A stretch of 64,000 bases of DNA. It comes from Flavobacterium sp. MFBS3-15. Lineage in GTDB: Bacteria > Bacteroidota > Bacteroidia > Flavobacteriales > Flavobacteriaceae. The stretch spans positions 1 to 64,000 of the forward strand of contig NZ_JAPCHV010000017.1 of NCBI RefSeq assembly GCF_026107645.2, read 5' to 3'. Below, in pieces: positions 36,912 through 45,988 of the stretch. How positions within the stretch are numbered: position 1 is the first letter of the stretch; the number at the start of each line of letters is the position of its first letter. The notes beneath the pieces are model-generated. The model was not told where the DNA came from, did no database searches, and worked only from the letters and a program-made list of their open reading frames with translations. The translations under genes were made by a program, and so were the position numbers.

Positions 36912-37826
36912 ATGAAAAAGAAAAACTTAGTCCGGTTTCGTTCCATTTCAGAAAGCCACGAGGCCTTTGGCTTACCCAAACCTCAGCACCCGCTGATCAG
37001 TTTGGTTCATTTTAATGAGGACAATCCTTTTAATACGGAAATGGCACCAATTTATGACGTACTGGATTTCTACAAGATCACCTTCATTACGCAAAACAGT
37101 GGCAGGTTGAAATACGGGCAGGATTATTATGATTATAATGAAGGCAGCATGCTGTTTACAGCGCCCAACCAGTTGGTGGGGACGACTGAATATAACAGGA
37201 ATACCTATGCCTATTTGCTACTTATCCATCCTGATTTTTTGTTGGGTTACCCCTTGGCAAAAAAAATAAAGCAGTACGGTTATTTCTCTTATTCGATGAA
37301 TGAAGCGTTACACCTATCCGCCCAGGAAAGGGAAATCATCTTATCGGTGTATAAGATCATGGAGCAGGAAATCAATGCCCGGGTCGATGAGTTCAGCCAG
37401 GAAGTAATTGTTTCCCAAATAGACTTGTTACTTAGTTATGTCAACCGCTTCTACAAGCGGCAGTTCATCACCCGTAAAGTGGTAAATAATGATGTCCTGC
37501 AAAAAACCGACACCATTTTGGATGACTATTTTAATACCCAGCAAACACTAAACCAGGGTATACCAAAGGTGCAATTCCTGTCGGAACAACTGCATTTGTC
37601 ACCGGGGTATTTAAGTGATTTGCTCCGGTCTCAAGTAGGTTTAAGTGCACAGCAATACATTCACCTCAAGCTTATTGAAAAAGCCAAGGAAAAATTAACC
37701 ACTACCCATTTAACCGTAAGCGAAATAGCTTTTGAATTGGGGTTCGAACACCCGCAATCATTCAACAAACTATTCAAGGCAAAAACCAAACTATCGCCAT
37801 TAGAATTCAGGCAGTCGTTTAATTGA
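36912..37826 (+). CDS. AraC family transcriptional regulator
   Basis: A 304-residue regulator with an N-terminal cupin-like domain (about 30-150: GQDYYDYNEGSMLFTAPNQL) and a C-terminal AraC DNA-binding domain (about 195-304: VQFLSEQLHLSPGYLSDLL, then LTVSEIAFELGFEHPQSFNK and the end TKLSPLEFRQSFN). It probably controls the SDR gene just upstream through the 21 bp-spaced repeats at 35986-36015. The pair interrupts mobB-mobC and is likely inserted cargo. Confidence 0.9.
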   Translation: MKKKNLVRFRSISESHEAFGLPKPQHPLISLVHFNEDNPFNTEMAPIYDVLDFYKITFITQNSGRLKYGQDYYDYNEGSMLFTAPNQLVGTTEYNRNTYAYLLLIHPDFLLGYPLAKKIKQYGYFSYSMNEALHLSAQEREIILSVYKIMEQEINARVDEFSQEVIVSQIDLLLSYVNRFYKRQFITRKVVNNDVLQKTDTILDDYFNTQQTLNQGIPKVQFLSEQLHLSPGYLSDLLRSQVGLSAQQYIHLKLIEKAKEKLTTTHLTVSEIAFELGFEHPQSFNKLFKAKTKLSPLEFRQSFN

Positions 37827-37860
37827 TTATGTAAAAAGCGAATATTTAGTCCCTTACAAT

Positions 37861-39129
37861 TTACTGGTTTCCTCTTTTGTGTTTTCTTTTTTTCTTCATT
37901 TGATTCTCAAAAGCACGTTCTTCGTAGTCTTCCCGCTGGCTCTCTGGTAAAAGGTTTCCAAAAGCATTAAGGAATCCATCATCACGGTTTTCAAATAAAA
38001 ATTGAAATGGGCCACCCATTTCCTCTTTTGTACTCACGGTGGGAGCTTGCCTATCAATCAAACCTTGAGCAGTATTTGTTGTAAGCCCTTTGCTCCACCA
38101 GTCGTTAAATACATTCGCCGACAGATTTTTACCTAGTTGCGAACCATTCCATACGCTTCGGGATTCATGGTCGATAAAAGTAATCCCATAAATTCTTCCC
38201 TGATTAGCCCGACGTACCACGACATTGATACCCTGTCCGAGTAGCTGCTTTTTAAAATCAAACTCCCCGCTGGCCATATGCATAGCAGTTTCAATAGTAT
38301 TTTTAAGTATTGCCTTTGAAGGATGCTTTGCCATTTCCGTCCTGGACTTTTCAAAATGCGCTTCGAGATGGTCCAAGCCTGCATGCCGGCCGAACGAGGA
38401 AGATTTAAAGGGATTACCCGCTTTCTGTCCTTTAGCATCAAGGGCAAAGTAGACCAAACCTTTTTTTGGTTTGCCATAGGCTTCCCCGCTTACCTGCTCG
38501 CAAGTAATATTAAAGAGGGAAAGTAGTGCATTATAAGTACCAAGATTAGGAAAAAAATAATATAGGGGCAAATACCGGATTACTGCTGCAAGCTGGCTTT
38601 TTACGTTGCCTTTGGCATAGTCAACAGGCTTGAAAAAAAGCTTGTCATTTTGCTGTGTTTTTTCATCCGCGGGTTTTAAATTAAATTTCTTTTCAAGGTT
38701 ACGGCAGGCTGCCATAGAACGGTGGTGGTCGTAACTGTCAGGTATCTTGCTTCCATCAAGTTTTACGCAGGTTGTCACGATATGGATGTGTGTGCGCTCG
38801 ATGTCGGTGTGCTTATAGACAATGTAAGGCTGCTGTGCATACCCCATTTCCTTCATATATTGCTCTGCCATTTTCATAAAGCGCTCATCACTGACTTTAT
38901 CGGAAGGATCAGGATTCAGGGAGATATGCCTCACTGGCTTTTCCGTTTTATTATTAGCCAATAGGTACGGCTCGAAGGAGCGACAGATTTGTGTTGTTGT
39001 CAGGTGGCCATCAAGCGGCTCAGGTATCCTATGGGCAATCAATACCTTACCGTTTTCTTTTTCCACTTTTAGCTGATTATAGGCAACAGCACCAAAAATA
39101 TTCATTCCCTTACCAATTTTAGCAATCAT
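37861..39129 (-). CDS. mobB: Relaxase MobB (MOBP-like)
   Basis: A 422-residue relaxase/mobilisation nuclease. N-terminal GKGMNIFGAVAYNQ and the metal-binding histidine triad H107, H114, H116 (YKHTDIERTHIHIV) are clear, so nicking activity is plausible. After about residue 180 the protein is basic and ends with a Lys/Arg-rich tail. It starts 5 bp after the mobA stop. Together with MobA it should nick at the oriT candidate upstream of mobA and pilot the strand into the recipient via MobC. Confidence 0.92.
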   Translation of the reverse strand: MIAKIGKGMNIFGAVAYNQLKVEKENGKVLIAHRIPEPLDGHLTTTQICRSFEPYLLANNKTEKPVRHISLNPDPSDKVSDERFMKMAEQYMKEMGYAQQPYIVYKHTDIERTHIHIVTTCVKLDGSKIPDSYDHHRSMAACRNLEKKFNLKPADEKTQQNDKLFFKPVDYAKGNVKSQLAAVIRYLPLYYFFPNLGTYNALLSLFNITCEQVSGEAYGKPKKGLVYFALDAKGQKAGNPFKSSSFGRHAGLDHLEAHFEKSRTEMAKHPSKAILKNTIETAMHMASGEFDFKKQLLGQGINVVVRRANQGRIYGITFIDHESRSVWNGSQLGKNLSANVFNDWWSKGLTTNTAQGLIDRQAPTVSTKEEMGGPFQFLFENRDDGFLNAFGNLLPESQREDYEERAFENQMKKKRKHKRGNQ

Positions 39130-39134
39130 AATTA

Positions 39135-39572
39135 CTATTCTTTATTGAGGTATTGTGATTCAAATAGCTTGGTTAGCTCAATTATTTTGTTGCACAGCGC
39201 AGCCATTTCAATGGTCTGCCTTTCCAGCCTAAAGAGGTAAGCTGCTGCTTTTTTTTCAGAAAAATTGCGGTACAATATTTTTACTATCTGGTTATAATTC
39301 ACGCCTACCGACCTGAAAATGGTGTAGAATTTTGTTAACTGCGTATGGTACTCCATCGCCTGCATATCAATTTTTACCACTTTAATTTCCCTCTCCAGCA
39401 AAAGTGAAATGATAAACTTTGCTTTGTTGTGCATACCAGAAGTCTCATACAGCGACAAGAGTTTTGCGTTTTCTTCGTCATTGAGACGAAACACATGCCT
39501 GTGGGTACTTGGGCTAAGCTTTGGCTTACGCCCACCTTTTTTTCTTTGTTCGTTATCCTGTTCTTTCATCAT
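39135..39572 (-). CDS. mobA: Mobilisation accessory protein MobA
   Basis: A 145-residue relaxosome protein. An N-terminal basic stretch (KKGGRKPKLSPSTH) leads into a ribbon-helix-helix-like segment (HRHVFRLNDEENAKLLSLYE, residues 27-50), followed by a helical domain (VGVNYNQIVKILYRNF). This is the standard Bacteroidetes MobA layout. ATG 39572 is preferred over the TTG one codon before. It lies immediately beside the oriT-like hairpin, where it is expected to bind. Confidence 0.9.
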   Translation of the reverse strand: MMKEQDNEQRKKGGRKPKLSPSTHRHVFRLNDEENAKLLSLYETSGMHNKAKFIISLLLEREIKVVKIDMQAMEYHTQLTKFYTIFRSVGVNYNQIVKILYRNFSEKKAAAYLFRLERQTIEMAALCNKIIELTKLFESQYLNKE

Positions 39573-39630
39573 CAATCCATTTTAAATTGAAACACCCGAC
39601 TTCGGAGGGATGTTCAGCCCCCTGCAAGGG

Positions 39631-39682
39631 CAAGTTGTTTTGAGGCACCGATTGCATTTCGGGTGCCTCAAAACATAACTTG
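39631..39682. other. Candidate origin of transfer (oriT) hairpin
   Basis: GTTTTGAGGCACC (39637-39649) and GGTGCCTCAAAAC (39662-39674) form a perfect 13 bp stem with a 12-base loop; flanking CAAGTT (39631-39636) and AACTTG (39677-39682) extend it with a two-base bulge. It sits 60 bp upstream of mobA, in the non-coding strip between mobA and traA, where Bacteroidetes oriT sites lie. The nick site is not identified. Confidence 0.6.
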
Positions 39683-40215
39683 CTCCTTTCCCGCGAAAGG
39701 AAAATCCGCCCTGCTGGACAGATTAAGTTTAGCACGGATGAAAACGGCTTCCTGCCGTTTATCCATATTTGGGGATAATCACTTTGGCACTTGCAAAGTA
39801 AAGGCTTGTTGTTCAAATCATTGATAGTTAAAGCAGGGTCAAGGAAAGTCGTATAGTGCCCATGGCTTCCAAAGGAGAAAGTCTGCGAATTAGCTGTGTA
39901 CTATTGTTCCTGCATTTGTAATTACGTTGATATGTATAAACGTAATTATGTAGCTACACTGGTACAATGGAATGCAAGTGCTGCGGTATAGGTAGACTAC
40001 CAAACATTTATAAACAGATGAATAAAAAAGTAAGGATTTAGATATGTAAGTGTCAATATACGTATAGTCACGTGCCCTAACCCGCATACCGTTGTCCGCT
40101 ACTATACACAAAAGAGCAGTCATAAGTGCCGGCTTACGCAGCACTGTATAATCATAACTGTATCGGTAAAATGGTATGGCATCATAAATAAGTATAAATA
40201 ATTACGGATAATAAT
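39683..40215. other. Non-coding region between mobA and traA
   Basis: No credible gene. It holds a perfect inverted repeat AATTACGTT (39921-39929) / AACGTAATT (39940-39948) with a 10 bp spacer, a possible operator for the divergent mob and tra transcripts. Short repeated-looking AT-rich words follow to 40210. The tra promoter must lie here, but no full consensus was found. Confidence 0.45.
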
Positions 40216-40986
40216 ATGGAAACACAGCACAACACATTATTTGTAGCCTTTGCTTCCCAAAAGGGAGGTGTTGGTAAAAGCACTTTTACAAGTCTTGTAG
40301 CAAGTTCGATGCACTACCGTTTGGGATACAATGTTGCGGTACTCGACTGCGATTTTCCCCAATACAGCCTGGCGCAGATGCGTGAACGGGATATGAAAGC
40401 TGTTATGGAAAATGAAGCGTTTAAAAAGATGGCGCACCGGCAATTCCTGAGCCTTAATAAAAAAGCCTATCCTATCCTTCAGCATAGAGCAGAAAACGCG
40501 CTTGAAGCTGCCCAGGAGTTTATCGCTTCGTCAGAAGCCCCCATAGACATACTCTTTTTTGACCTGCCCGGAACGGTAAACTCGGCAGGGATTATTAAAG
40601 CATTGGCGGGGATGCACTACGTATTTACCCCAATAATCGCTGACAGGGTGGTGATGGAAAGTACACTGGTATTTACCCAGTTAATCACGGATGTACTGAT
40701 GAAACAACAAAGTGTCAGTATCAAAGAAGTTTATCTCTTTTGGAACCAGGTTGATGGCAGGGAACGCAACCCATTATATGAATCCTATGGGGAATTTATC
40801 CGCACGCTTGGGCTAAAACTGATGAAAAATACCATTACAAATAGCGTCCGGTTCAGGAAAGAAAGCGAGCCTGATGCCAAGGCAGTATTTCGATCTAGCT
40901 TGTTACCAGCCGATGAGCGCCTGATGGAGGGCTGTAATCTTGATGCCTTTATCAATGAGTTTTTACAAATACTGAATAGTAATTGA
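40216..40986 (+). CDS. traA: TraA, ParA-type ATPase of the tra operon
   Basis: A 256-residue MinD/ParA-like ATPase. The deviant Walker A KGGVGKS is at 16-22, followed by VAVLDCDFPQYSLAQMRE (about 44-61) and the Walker B-like ILFFDLPGTVNSAG. It is the first gene of the rightward tra operon and matches the Bacteroidetes TraA family. A role in partitioning or positioning the transfer complex is assumed by family. The next gene starts one base after its stop. Confidence 0.9.
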   Translation: METQHNTLFVAFASQKGGVGKSTFTSLVASSMHYRLGYNVAVLDCDFPQYSLAQMRERDMKAVMENEAFKKMAHRQFLSLNKKAYPILQHRAENALEAAQEFIASSEAPIDILFFDLPGTVNSAGIIKALAGMHYVFTPIIADRVVMESTLVFTQLITDVLMKQQSVSIKEVYLFWNQVDGRERNPLYESYGEFIRTLGLKLMKNTITNSVRFRKESEPDAKAVFRSSLLPADERLMEGCNLDAFINEFLQILNSN

Positions 40987-40987
40987 T

Positions 40988-41398
40988 ATGGAAAAGGAAG
41001 ATAAAATAAACAGCGACAGCGGGGAAATTGATGAGCAATACCTGATGTCCATGATGGCAGGCGGTGTCCGCAAGGAAGGGCTTGAGGCGAAGGCTGCCCC
41101 AGATGGACAAAACCCCGTGAAAGAGCCTTCAGTAAGTAAAGATAAAAAGCCGCGAAAAAATGTCTCAGAGGACTACGAAACCTTGTTTTTACGAAATACT
41201 TAGGGGAACGCACGTCATGGAAAATCGGTCTATATCCGTCAGGATTTCCATGAGAGGCTTACCCGGATCGTACAGGTTATCAGCGAAGACAAAGTGAGCC
41301 TCTATTCCTATTTGGAGAATGTGCTGGAGTATCACTTCAGAGAGTTTAGTGACCAGATTAAAAAAAGTTTTGATGATAAATATAAACCAATATTATAA
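40988..41398 (+). pseudogene. traB: DUF3408 family TraB, interrupted by an in-frame TAG
   Basis: The frame opens with ATG 40988 and would give 136 codons ending TAA at 41396-41398, but TAG at 41201-41203 (codon 72) interrupts it. Both halves look like one normal DUF3408 protein: SEDYETLFLRNT before the stop, and in the same frame GNARHGKSVYIRQDFHERL and VSLYSYLENVLEYHFREF after it. No frameshift is needed; one base change (AAG or CAG to TAG) would explain it. Spacing to traA (1 bp) and traD (2 bp) is intact. Either a recent nonsense mutation, a sequencing error or a readthrough codon. Confidence 0.85.
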
Positions 41399-41400
41399 TT

Positions 41401-41964
41401 ATGGAGACTATTATTATATGCCTGTTAGTACTGGCAATTGCGCTGTTAATATATGTTATAACACAAGGAAAAAAAGAAAAAAATAATGTAATACATAATG
41501 AAGATCCGCTGGCCGGATTGCCTGATATTATTGGGAGGCCGAAAAATGCTTCCAATTATTCATCCCCTAGTACCGCTCAAAGCAAAAGGGAAGGTACTTT
41601 AAGCACAACCGATAACTTTGACAAAAGAAATGAGAGAAGACCTAAGGTATATAAGATTCCGCAGGAAGAGCCAGAAGTGGCTGAAAAAATATTACCGGAT
41701 TGGATGGAAGAAGAGGAAGAAATGGAAAGGTCAGCGGCTTACGGCACAGAAGAAGGTTTTGCAATGGGGGTTACCTTTGATGAACTTGCTAGCCTCGAAT
41801 GGTTGCTGGAGCGTGATGCGGCTGTACCTTCTGACAGAGAAGATGCGATAAGTATTATTTCTAAAATCGATGGAACCGAACTTTTGAACCTGCTGGAAAG
41901 CAAGGTTGGGGAGGCATCCAGAAAAATAGCAACCCTGTTGGACAGCCACATAGCCAGTGGATAG
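41401..41964 (+). CDS. traD: Conjugal transfer protein TraD
   Basis: A 187-residue protein starting with one membrane helix (METIIICLLVLAIALLIYVI), followed by a disordered linker and an acidic segment (PDWMEEEEEMERS), then a helical C-terminal domain (FAMGVTFDELASLEWLLERD). This fits the Bacteroidetes TraD family, whose role in the mating apparatus is not well defined. It is the last tra gene before the phosphorothioation island; the operon resumes at traE 17.4 kb later. Confidence 0.8.
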   Translation: METIIICLLVLAIALLIYVITQGKKEKNNVIHNEDPLAGLPDIIGRPKNASNYSSPSTAQSKREGTLSTTDNFDKRNERRPKVYKIPQEEPEVAEKILPDWMEEEEEMERSAAYGTEEGFAMGVTFDELASLEWLLERDAAVPSDREDAISIISKIDGTELLNLLESKVGEASRKIATLLDSHIASG

Positions 41965-42068
41965 ACAGCGGTGGTTAAATTTTCCTAACTATCTTTATAC
42001 AAAAAAATCATAGTATCAACGATACCAAAATAACTGCTTCCGGTTACCTATTCTTTGATAAGTATAAT

Positions 42069-42076
42069 TATTTTTG
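42069..42076 (+). promoter_or_regulatory. Possible -7 element for the dnd operon
   Basis: TATTTTTG matches TAnnTTTG and lies 54 bp before the dndC start. A TTTG at 42054 is too close for a standard -33 element, so the promoter call is weak. Confidence 0.35.
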
Positions 42077-42130
42077 CATAGATTGATAATAAAGTGTATT
42101 TTTTCCAAAATGTACCAAATATAAAGTAGT

Positions 42131-43495
42131 GTGAGCCCTATAAAGAATAAAAAAGTCGAAGCAATTATAGCCGAAATCATTGATCAGTATGCTTATGCAG
42201 ATAAATCTGAGAGACCATGGATTATAGGCTTTAGTGGAGGTAAAGATTCTACCGTTTTGTTAATGTTGGTTTGGATTGCTTTACAGAGGATCAGGACTGA
42301 AATGCCGTTCCCTTACCAACTAAGAAGAAAAGTATTTGTTGTCTGCAATGATACAATGGTTGAGAATCCAATTATTGCAAATTATGTCGAGGATGTTCTT
42401 GTAAAAATTAGTGAGGCCGCCAGGGATCAGGACTTACCAATATTTGTCCAAAAAACTACACCCAAATTGGAAGAAACATTTTGGATCAATGTAATCGGTA
42501 AAGGCTATCCGGTACCAAACAATTCTTTCAGGTGGTGTACCGATAAGTTGAAGATACGCCCAACATCAAATTTCCTTGTTGAACAAGTTGACCAAATGGG
42601 GGAAGCTATAGTTTTACTTGGGACCCGATACGATGAAAGTGCAACGCGCGAACGGTCAATACGCCGCCATGAAGTAACCGGAAAAAGATTATCAAAACAC
42701 CAAACCTCGGTCAATACTTATACCTACGCTCCAATTAAAGAAATGCTATTAGACGAGGTGTGGTACATTATAAATACCGTTCCGTCCCCATGGGGATTTG
42801 ACAATTCAATTCTGTTCCAAATATATGCTGACGCTAGTGCTGACGATTACGAGTGCCCGACAGTGGTGGTAAACAAAGAACACAATTCCTGTGGACAAAG
42901 TCGATTTGGATGTTGGACCTGTACGGTTGTTAAGAACGATAAGTCCATGTCGTCTTTAGTAAATAACGGCCAGAACTGGATGCAGCCTCTATTGGATTTT
43001 AGAAACAGATTAGTTGAAGGACGTAACATCTCCGAGAATCGTTCGGATACCAGAAGAAATGGCCAGGAGGCTATCAGGGAAGACGGGACATTTAATGGCA
43101 ATTATACTTCAGAATACCGATACCAAATCCTTAAAGACCTGTTGTCTGTTCAGAAGGAGATTCAAAAAGATCGCCCACATGTTACATTAATAAATAATCA
43201 AGAGTTAATAGCAATTCAGGTAATATGGAATAGAGATGGCTATTTTGAACATACTGTGGGCGACCTGTACAAATTAATTTACAATAGAGATATTAGCACG
43301 AATAATATTAAGTCCCTCGACGATACCGAGCGAAGGATCTTAAGGGAAGTATGCGAAGAAGATGTTAGATATTACCATTTGATTGATAACCTCATTGCAT
43401 TACAGGAGACAAAAACATTAATGATATCCAAATATGGCCTTCATAACGATGTCGAAAAGAGGATTGAAAATTTTGTAAATGAGAACGAGCAATGA
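42131..43495 (+). CDS. dndC: DNA phosphorothioation sulfurtransferase DndC
   Basis: A 454-residue PAPS-reductase-like ATP pyrophosphatase. The PP-loop SGGKDS is at 35-40, and iron-sulfur cysteines are visible in FRWCTDKLKIRPT and in the cluster CGQSRFGCWTC. DndC activates DNA for sulfur insertion with DndD and DndE. The start codon is GTG at 42131. It overlaps dndD by four bases (ATGA). It opens an AT-rich operon dndC-dndD-dndE-HNH/STAND, visibly different in composition from the flanking tra genes. No dndA is seen; a host IscS-type desulfurase probably supplies sulfur. Confidence 0.95.
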   Translation: MSPIKNKKVEAIIAEIIDQYAYADKSERPWIIGFSGGKDSTVLLMLVWIALQRIRTEMPFPYQLRRKVFVVCNDTMVENPIIANYVEDVLVKISEAARDQDLPIFVQKTTPKLEETFWINVIGKGYPVPNNSFRWCTDKLKIRPTSNFLVEQVDQMGEAIVLLGTRYDESATRERSIRRHEVTGKRLSKHQTSVNTYTYAPIKEMLLDEVWYIINTVPSPWGFDNSILFQIYADASADDYECPTVVVNKEHNSCGQSRFGCWTCTVVKNDKSMSSLVNNGQNWMQPLLDFRNRLVEGRNISENRSDTRRNGQEAIREDGTFNGNYTSEYRYQILKDLLSVQKEIQKDRPHVTLINNQELIAIQVIWNRDGYFEHTVGDLYKLIYNRDISTNNIKSLDDTERRILREVCEEDVRYYHLIDNLIALQETKTLMISKYGLHNDVEKRIENFVNENEQ

Positions 43496-45591
43496 AAATC
43501 AGTAAAATAAAATTTCATAACTTCAGGATTTACAAAGGGGAAAACGAAATTGTGTTTTCTCCAAACAATTCAAAAAATATAAATATTATTGCCGGTAAAA
43601 ATGGCTTTGGTAAAACCACTTTCCTTACTTCTTTAATTTGGGTATTTTACGGAAAGATGATGAGTGAAGTAGAAGATAAATACAAAAAGGATATCAAGAA
43701 TGCGGGAGGATACGAAAAATTCATTAAAACGCTTCTAAACCGTGACATTAAAACAGAGTTTGAGAGCGATGGAAAAGTTCTCCCCGTTTTCTCGGTAGAA
43801 ATTGAGCTAAAGGACATTTTAATCCCTTCAATACCATGTAGGTCTGTAGTTATCAAAAGGTCGTATAATTTAAGAAAAGATGCAGAAGAATTAAAGATCT
43901 TTATCGATGGCCTGGAAAACGAATTAACAAAGGAAGTTGGTTTGGATGTTTTTATCAATGATTTCATTCTACCTCGTGAGATAGCCAAGTTCTTTTTCTT
44001 TGATGCAGAGAAGATAGTCTCATTGGCGGAAGCAAAAACTAAGTCAGAGTTAAAGAACCTTAGTAAGGCTTATTCGGAAGTTCTGGGAATCAAGAAGTAC
44101 GAAGACTTAAAAAAGAACCTCGAAACATTGTTGATAAAACTTCGCAGAAGCGCCGCATCTGATATGCAACAAACTAAGTTACGCGAGCTAACTACCAAGG
44201 AAAGTGAGTTAATTGGCTTGCTTGAAATCAATCACGATAAGCAGGTTAACATAGATCGTGACATAAATAATCTTAGACAAATCAGTGAAGGTCTTCAGGA
44301 AAAACTAATCCGTGAAGGTAACGGAGTCACTTTAGAGGAACTTCAGAGCATGAAAGCCGAGCGGGACCGTCTAAAACATGATTCTGTTGAAATTAAAGGT
44401 AAACTGAAGAAATTAATGGATATCGCCCCTTTAGTAATTGCCGGGGAGAAAATGCTGCAGCTAAAGGAACAGATTTTATTAGAGCAAAATCAGAAATCCG
44501 GTTCAATAGACAAAACTGTCCTAATCCGGGAATTAGATTCCTTTTCCAATGCGCTTTTAAAAAAATTAGAATCTCTTAACTTAGATACTGACTCTAGAGT
44601 TATTGTTGATCGCGCTTTGAAGCAAACTTTGTCTGAAAAAGAAAACACTCACACGAAGCACAACTCAGCAAAGGTACTTTTAGACTTTTCTGTCGAGCAA
44701 GCCAGGAATTTTGACGCAGTAGTCAACAATATAAAAGGTACTTTTTCCATTCAGTTTAGTGCTGTTGTGCAGGAAGAAAAAAACAACCGCATGTTTCTTA
44801 GCAAGGTATATAGCCAAATCCGGCAAGCTGAGGCGCGGAAGGATAATCCACTGGCAAAAAAACTGCGTGAGGAGAAAAAGGAAATAGAAGATAAGATTTC
44901 CGTACTGACCTTACACAAAGGAAAACTCATCGAAGAATCAGATAGCTTAAATGCTAAGCTGAGCTCGACAAGAAAGGTTTTATCTGAATATGAAAAAAAT
45001 TTCAGGCTAGCAGAAACCGACCAAAAAAAATATGAAGTAACCGAAAATCTATTAAAAAAGATAAGTACAATTATTCAAAAGATCAAAGAAGATAAAAAAT
45101 ATTCGCTGCAGAAATCAATTATGCTAGGGCTTAGGAAAATCATGCATAAAAGTGACTTTATTCACAATATCCGCGTGAACGTAACCGATGATGTGATGGA
45201 TATTGATCTGCTTGACAAAAACAATACTGTCATTGATAAGGATTCGTTGTCTAAAGGCGAACAACAACTATATGCTACAGCATTATTAAAAGCATTAGTC
45301 GATGAGTCCGGTATTAAATTTCCTGTCTTTATTGATAGCCCGTTACAGAAGTTCGATAAATATCATTCTAAGAATATCATCAAGGAATTTTATCCCACTA
45401 TTTCGGAACAGGTAGTCCTATTCCCATTGTTGGAAAAAGAGCTATCGGAACTGGAATATGATTACCTGAAACCTTATGTAAATAATGTTTTTGTAATTGA
45501 AAATCAGCATGAAGGGTCAAGTTTCAGAGCATTTGCTGTCGACCAGTTATTTACGGACTTAAAAAAGGAAGAGAATGTTTACTCAAGTTAA
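43492..45591 (+). CDS. dndD: DNA phosphorothioation ATPase DndD (SMC-like)
   Basis: A 699-residue SMC/Rad50-like ATPase. Walker A GKNGFGKT is at 35-42 after KIKFHNFRIYKGENEI; long coiled coils occupy about 200-540; the ABC signature SKGEQQ and Walker B FPVFIDSPL come near 585-620. DndD is an essential part of the DndCDE modification complex. Start overlaps dndC and its end overlaps dndE by 17 bp, so translation is coupled. Confidence 0.95.
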   Translation: MKISKIKFHNFRIYKGENEIVFSPNNSKNINIIAGKNGFGKTTFLTSLIWVFYGKMMSEVEDKYKKDIKNAGGYEKFIKTLLNRDIKTEFESDGKVLPVFSVEIELKDILIPSIPCRSVVIKRSYNLRKDAEELKIFIDGLENELTKEVGLDVFINDFILPREIAKFFFFDAEKIVSLAEAKTKSELKNLSKAYSEVLGIKKYEDLKKNLETLLIKLRRSAASDMQQTKLRELTTKESELIGLLEINHDKQVNIDRDINNLRQISEGLQEKLIREGNGVTLEELQSMKAERDRLKHDSVEIKGKLKKLMDIAPLVIAGEKMLQLKEQILLEQNQKSGSIDKTVLIRELDSFSNALLKKLESLNLDTDSRVIVDRALKQTLSEKENTHTKHNSAKVLLDFSVEQARNFDAVVNNIKGTFSIQFSAVVQEEKNNRMFLSKVYSQIRQAEARKDNPLAKKLREEKKEIEDKISVLTLHKGKLIEESDSLNAKLSSTRKVLSEYEKNFRLAETDQKKYEVTENLLKKISTIIQKIKEDKKYSLQKSIMLGLRKIMHKSDFIHNIRVNVTDDVMDIDLLDKNNTVIDKDSLSKGEQQLYATALLKALVDESGIKFPVFIDSPLQKFDKYHSKNIIKEFYPTISEQVVLFPLLEKELSELEYDYLKPYVNNVFVIENQHEGSSFRAFAVDQLFTDLKKEENVYSS

Positions 45592-45970
45592 GACGAGCAA
45601 GGAGAATAAAGAGGTGGTAGCCTTCTTGACCCGCAAATTAGGTTTGGGAACTGAAAATGTGATTGCCAGAATTGCTTTTACGTATTCGCTATCCAAAAAC
45701 AGGAAGCTTGATTTAAATGATATCCAGGATGCAGGTGGTAAAGAATACTCTAAAGGAGTTCTTTTTGGAGATTACTATGATATTTACCTGGGTTTACTTT
45801 GTGTGCATTATGGCTTGTATAAAACGGATAAAGATATCGGCCGCTATATAAAAATGCATGTAGATGACGGTCTTCAATTATTAAAAGATGAAGTTAACAG
45901 TCTTGCCAATATGGATGGCTTTGATTTTCTGAGTGAGAAGATCGATAACAGTTTAAATATTTTTCTTTAA
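45575..45970 (+). CDS. dndE: DNA phosphorothioation protein DndE
   Basis: A 131-residue protein matching DndE: FTQVKTSKENKEVVAFLTRK, then NVIARIAFTYSLSKN and GKEYSKGVLFGDYYDIYLGL, a segment typical of the family. DndE binds nicked DNA and forms part of the modification complex. It overlaps the dndD end and is followed after 18 bp by the HNH-STAND gene, so all four are one transcription unit. Confidence 0.92.
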   Translation: MFTQVKTSKENKEVVAFLTRKLGLGTENVIARIAFTYSLSKNRKLDLNDIQDAGGKEYSKGVLFGDYYDIYLGLLCVHYGLYKTDKDIGRYIKMHVDDGLQLLKDEVNSLANMDGFDFLSEKIDNSLNIFL

Positions 45971-45988
45971 GTGAGTAAATAGTATAAT

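Noticed and set aside
39553..39816. An 87-codon minus-strand frame overlapping the mobA start and the oriT-like hairpin
   Set aside because: It covers a perfect inverted repeat, overlaps mobA and resembles no protein family; it is better explained as an accidental frame over oriT.
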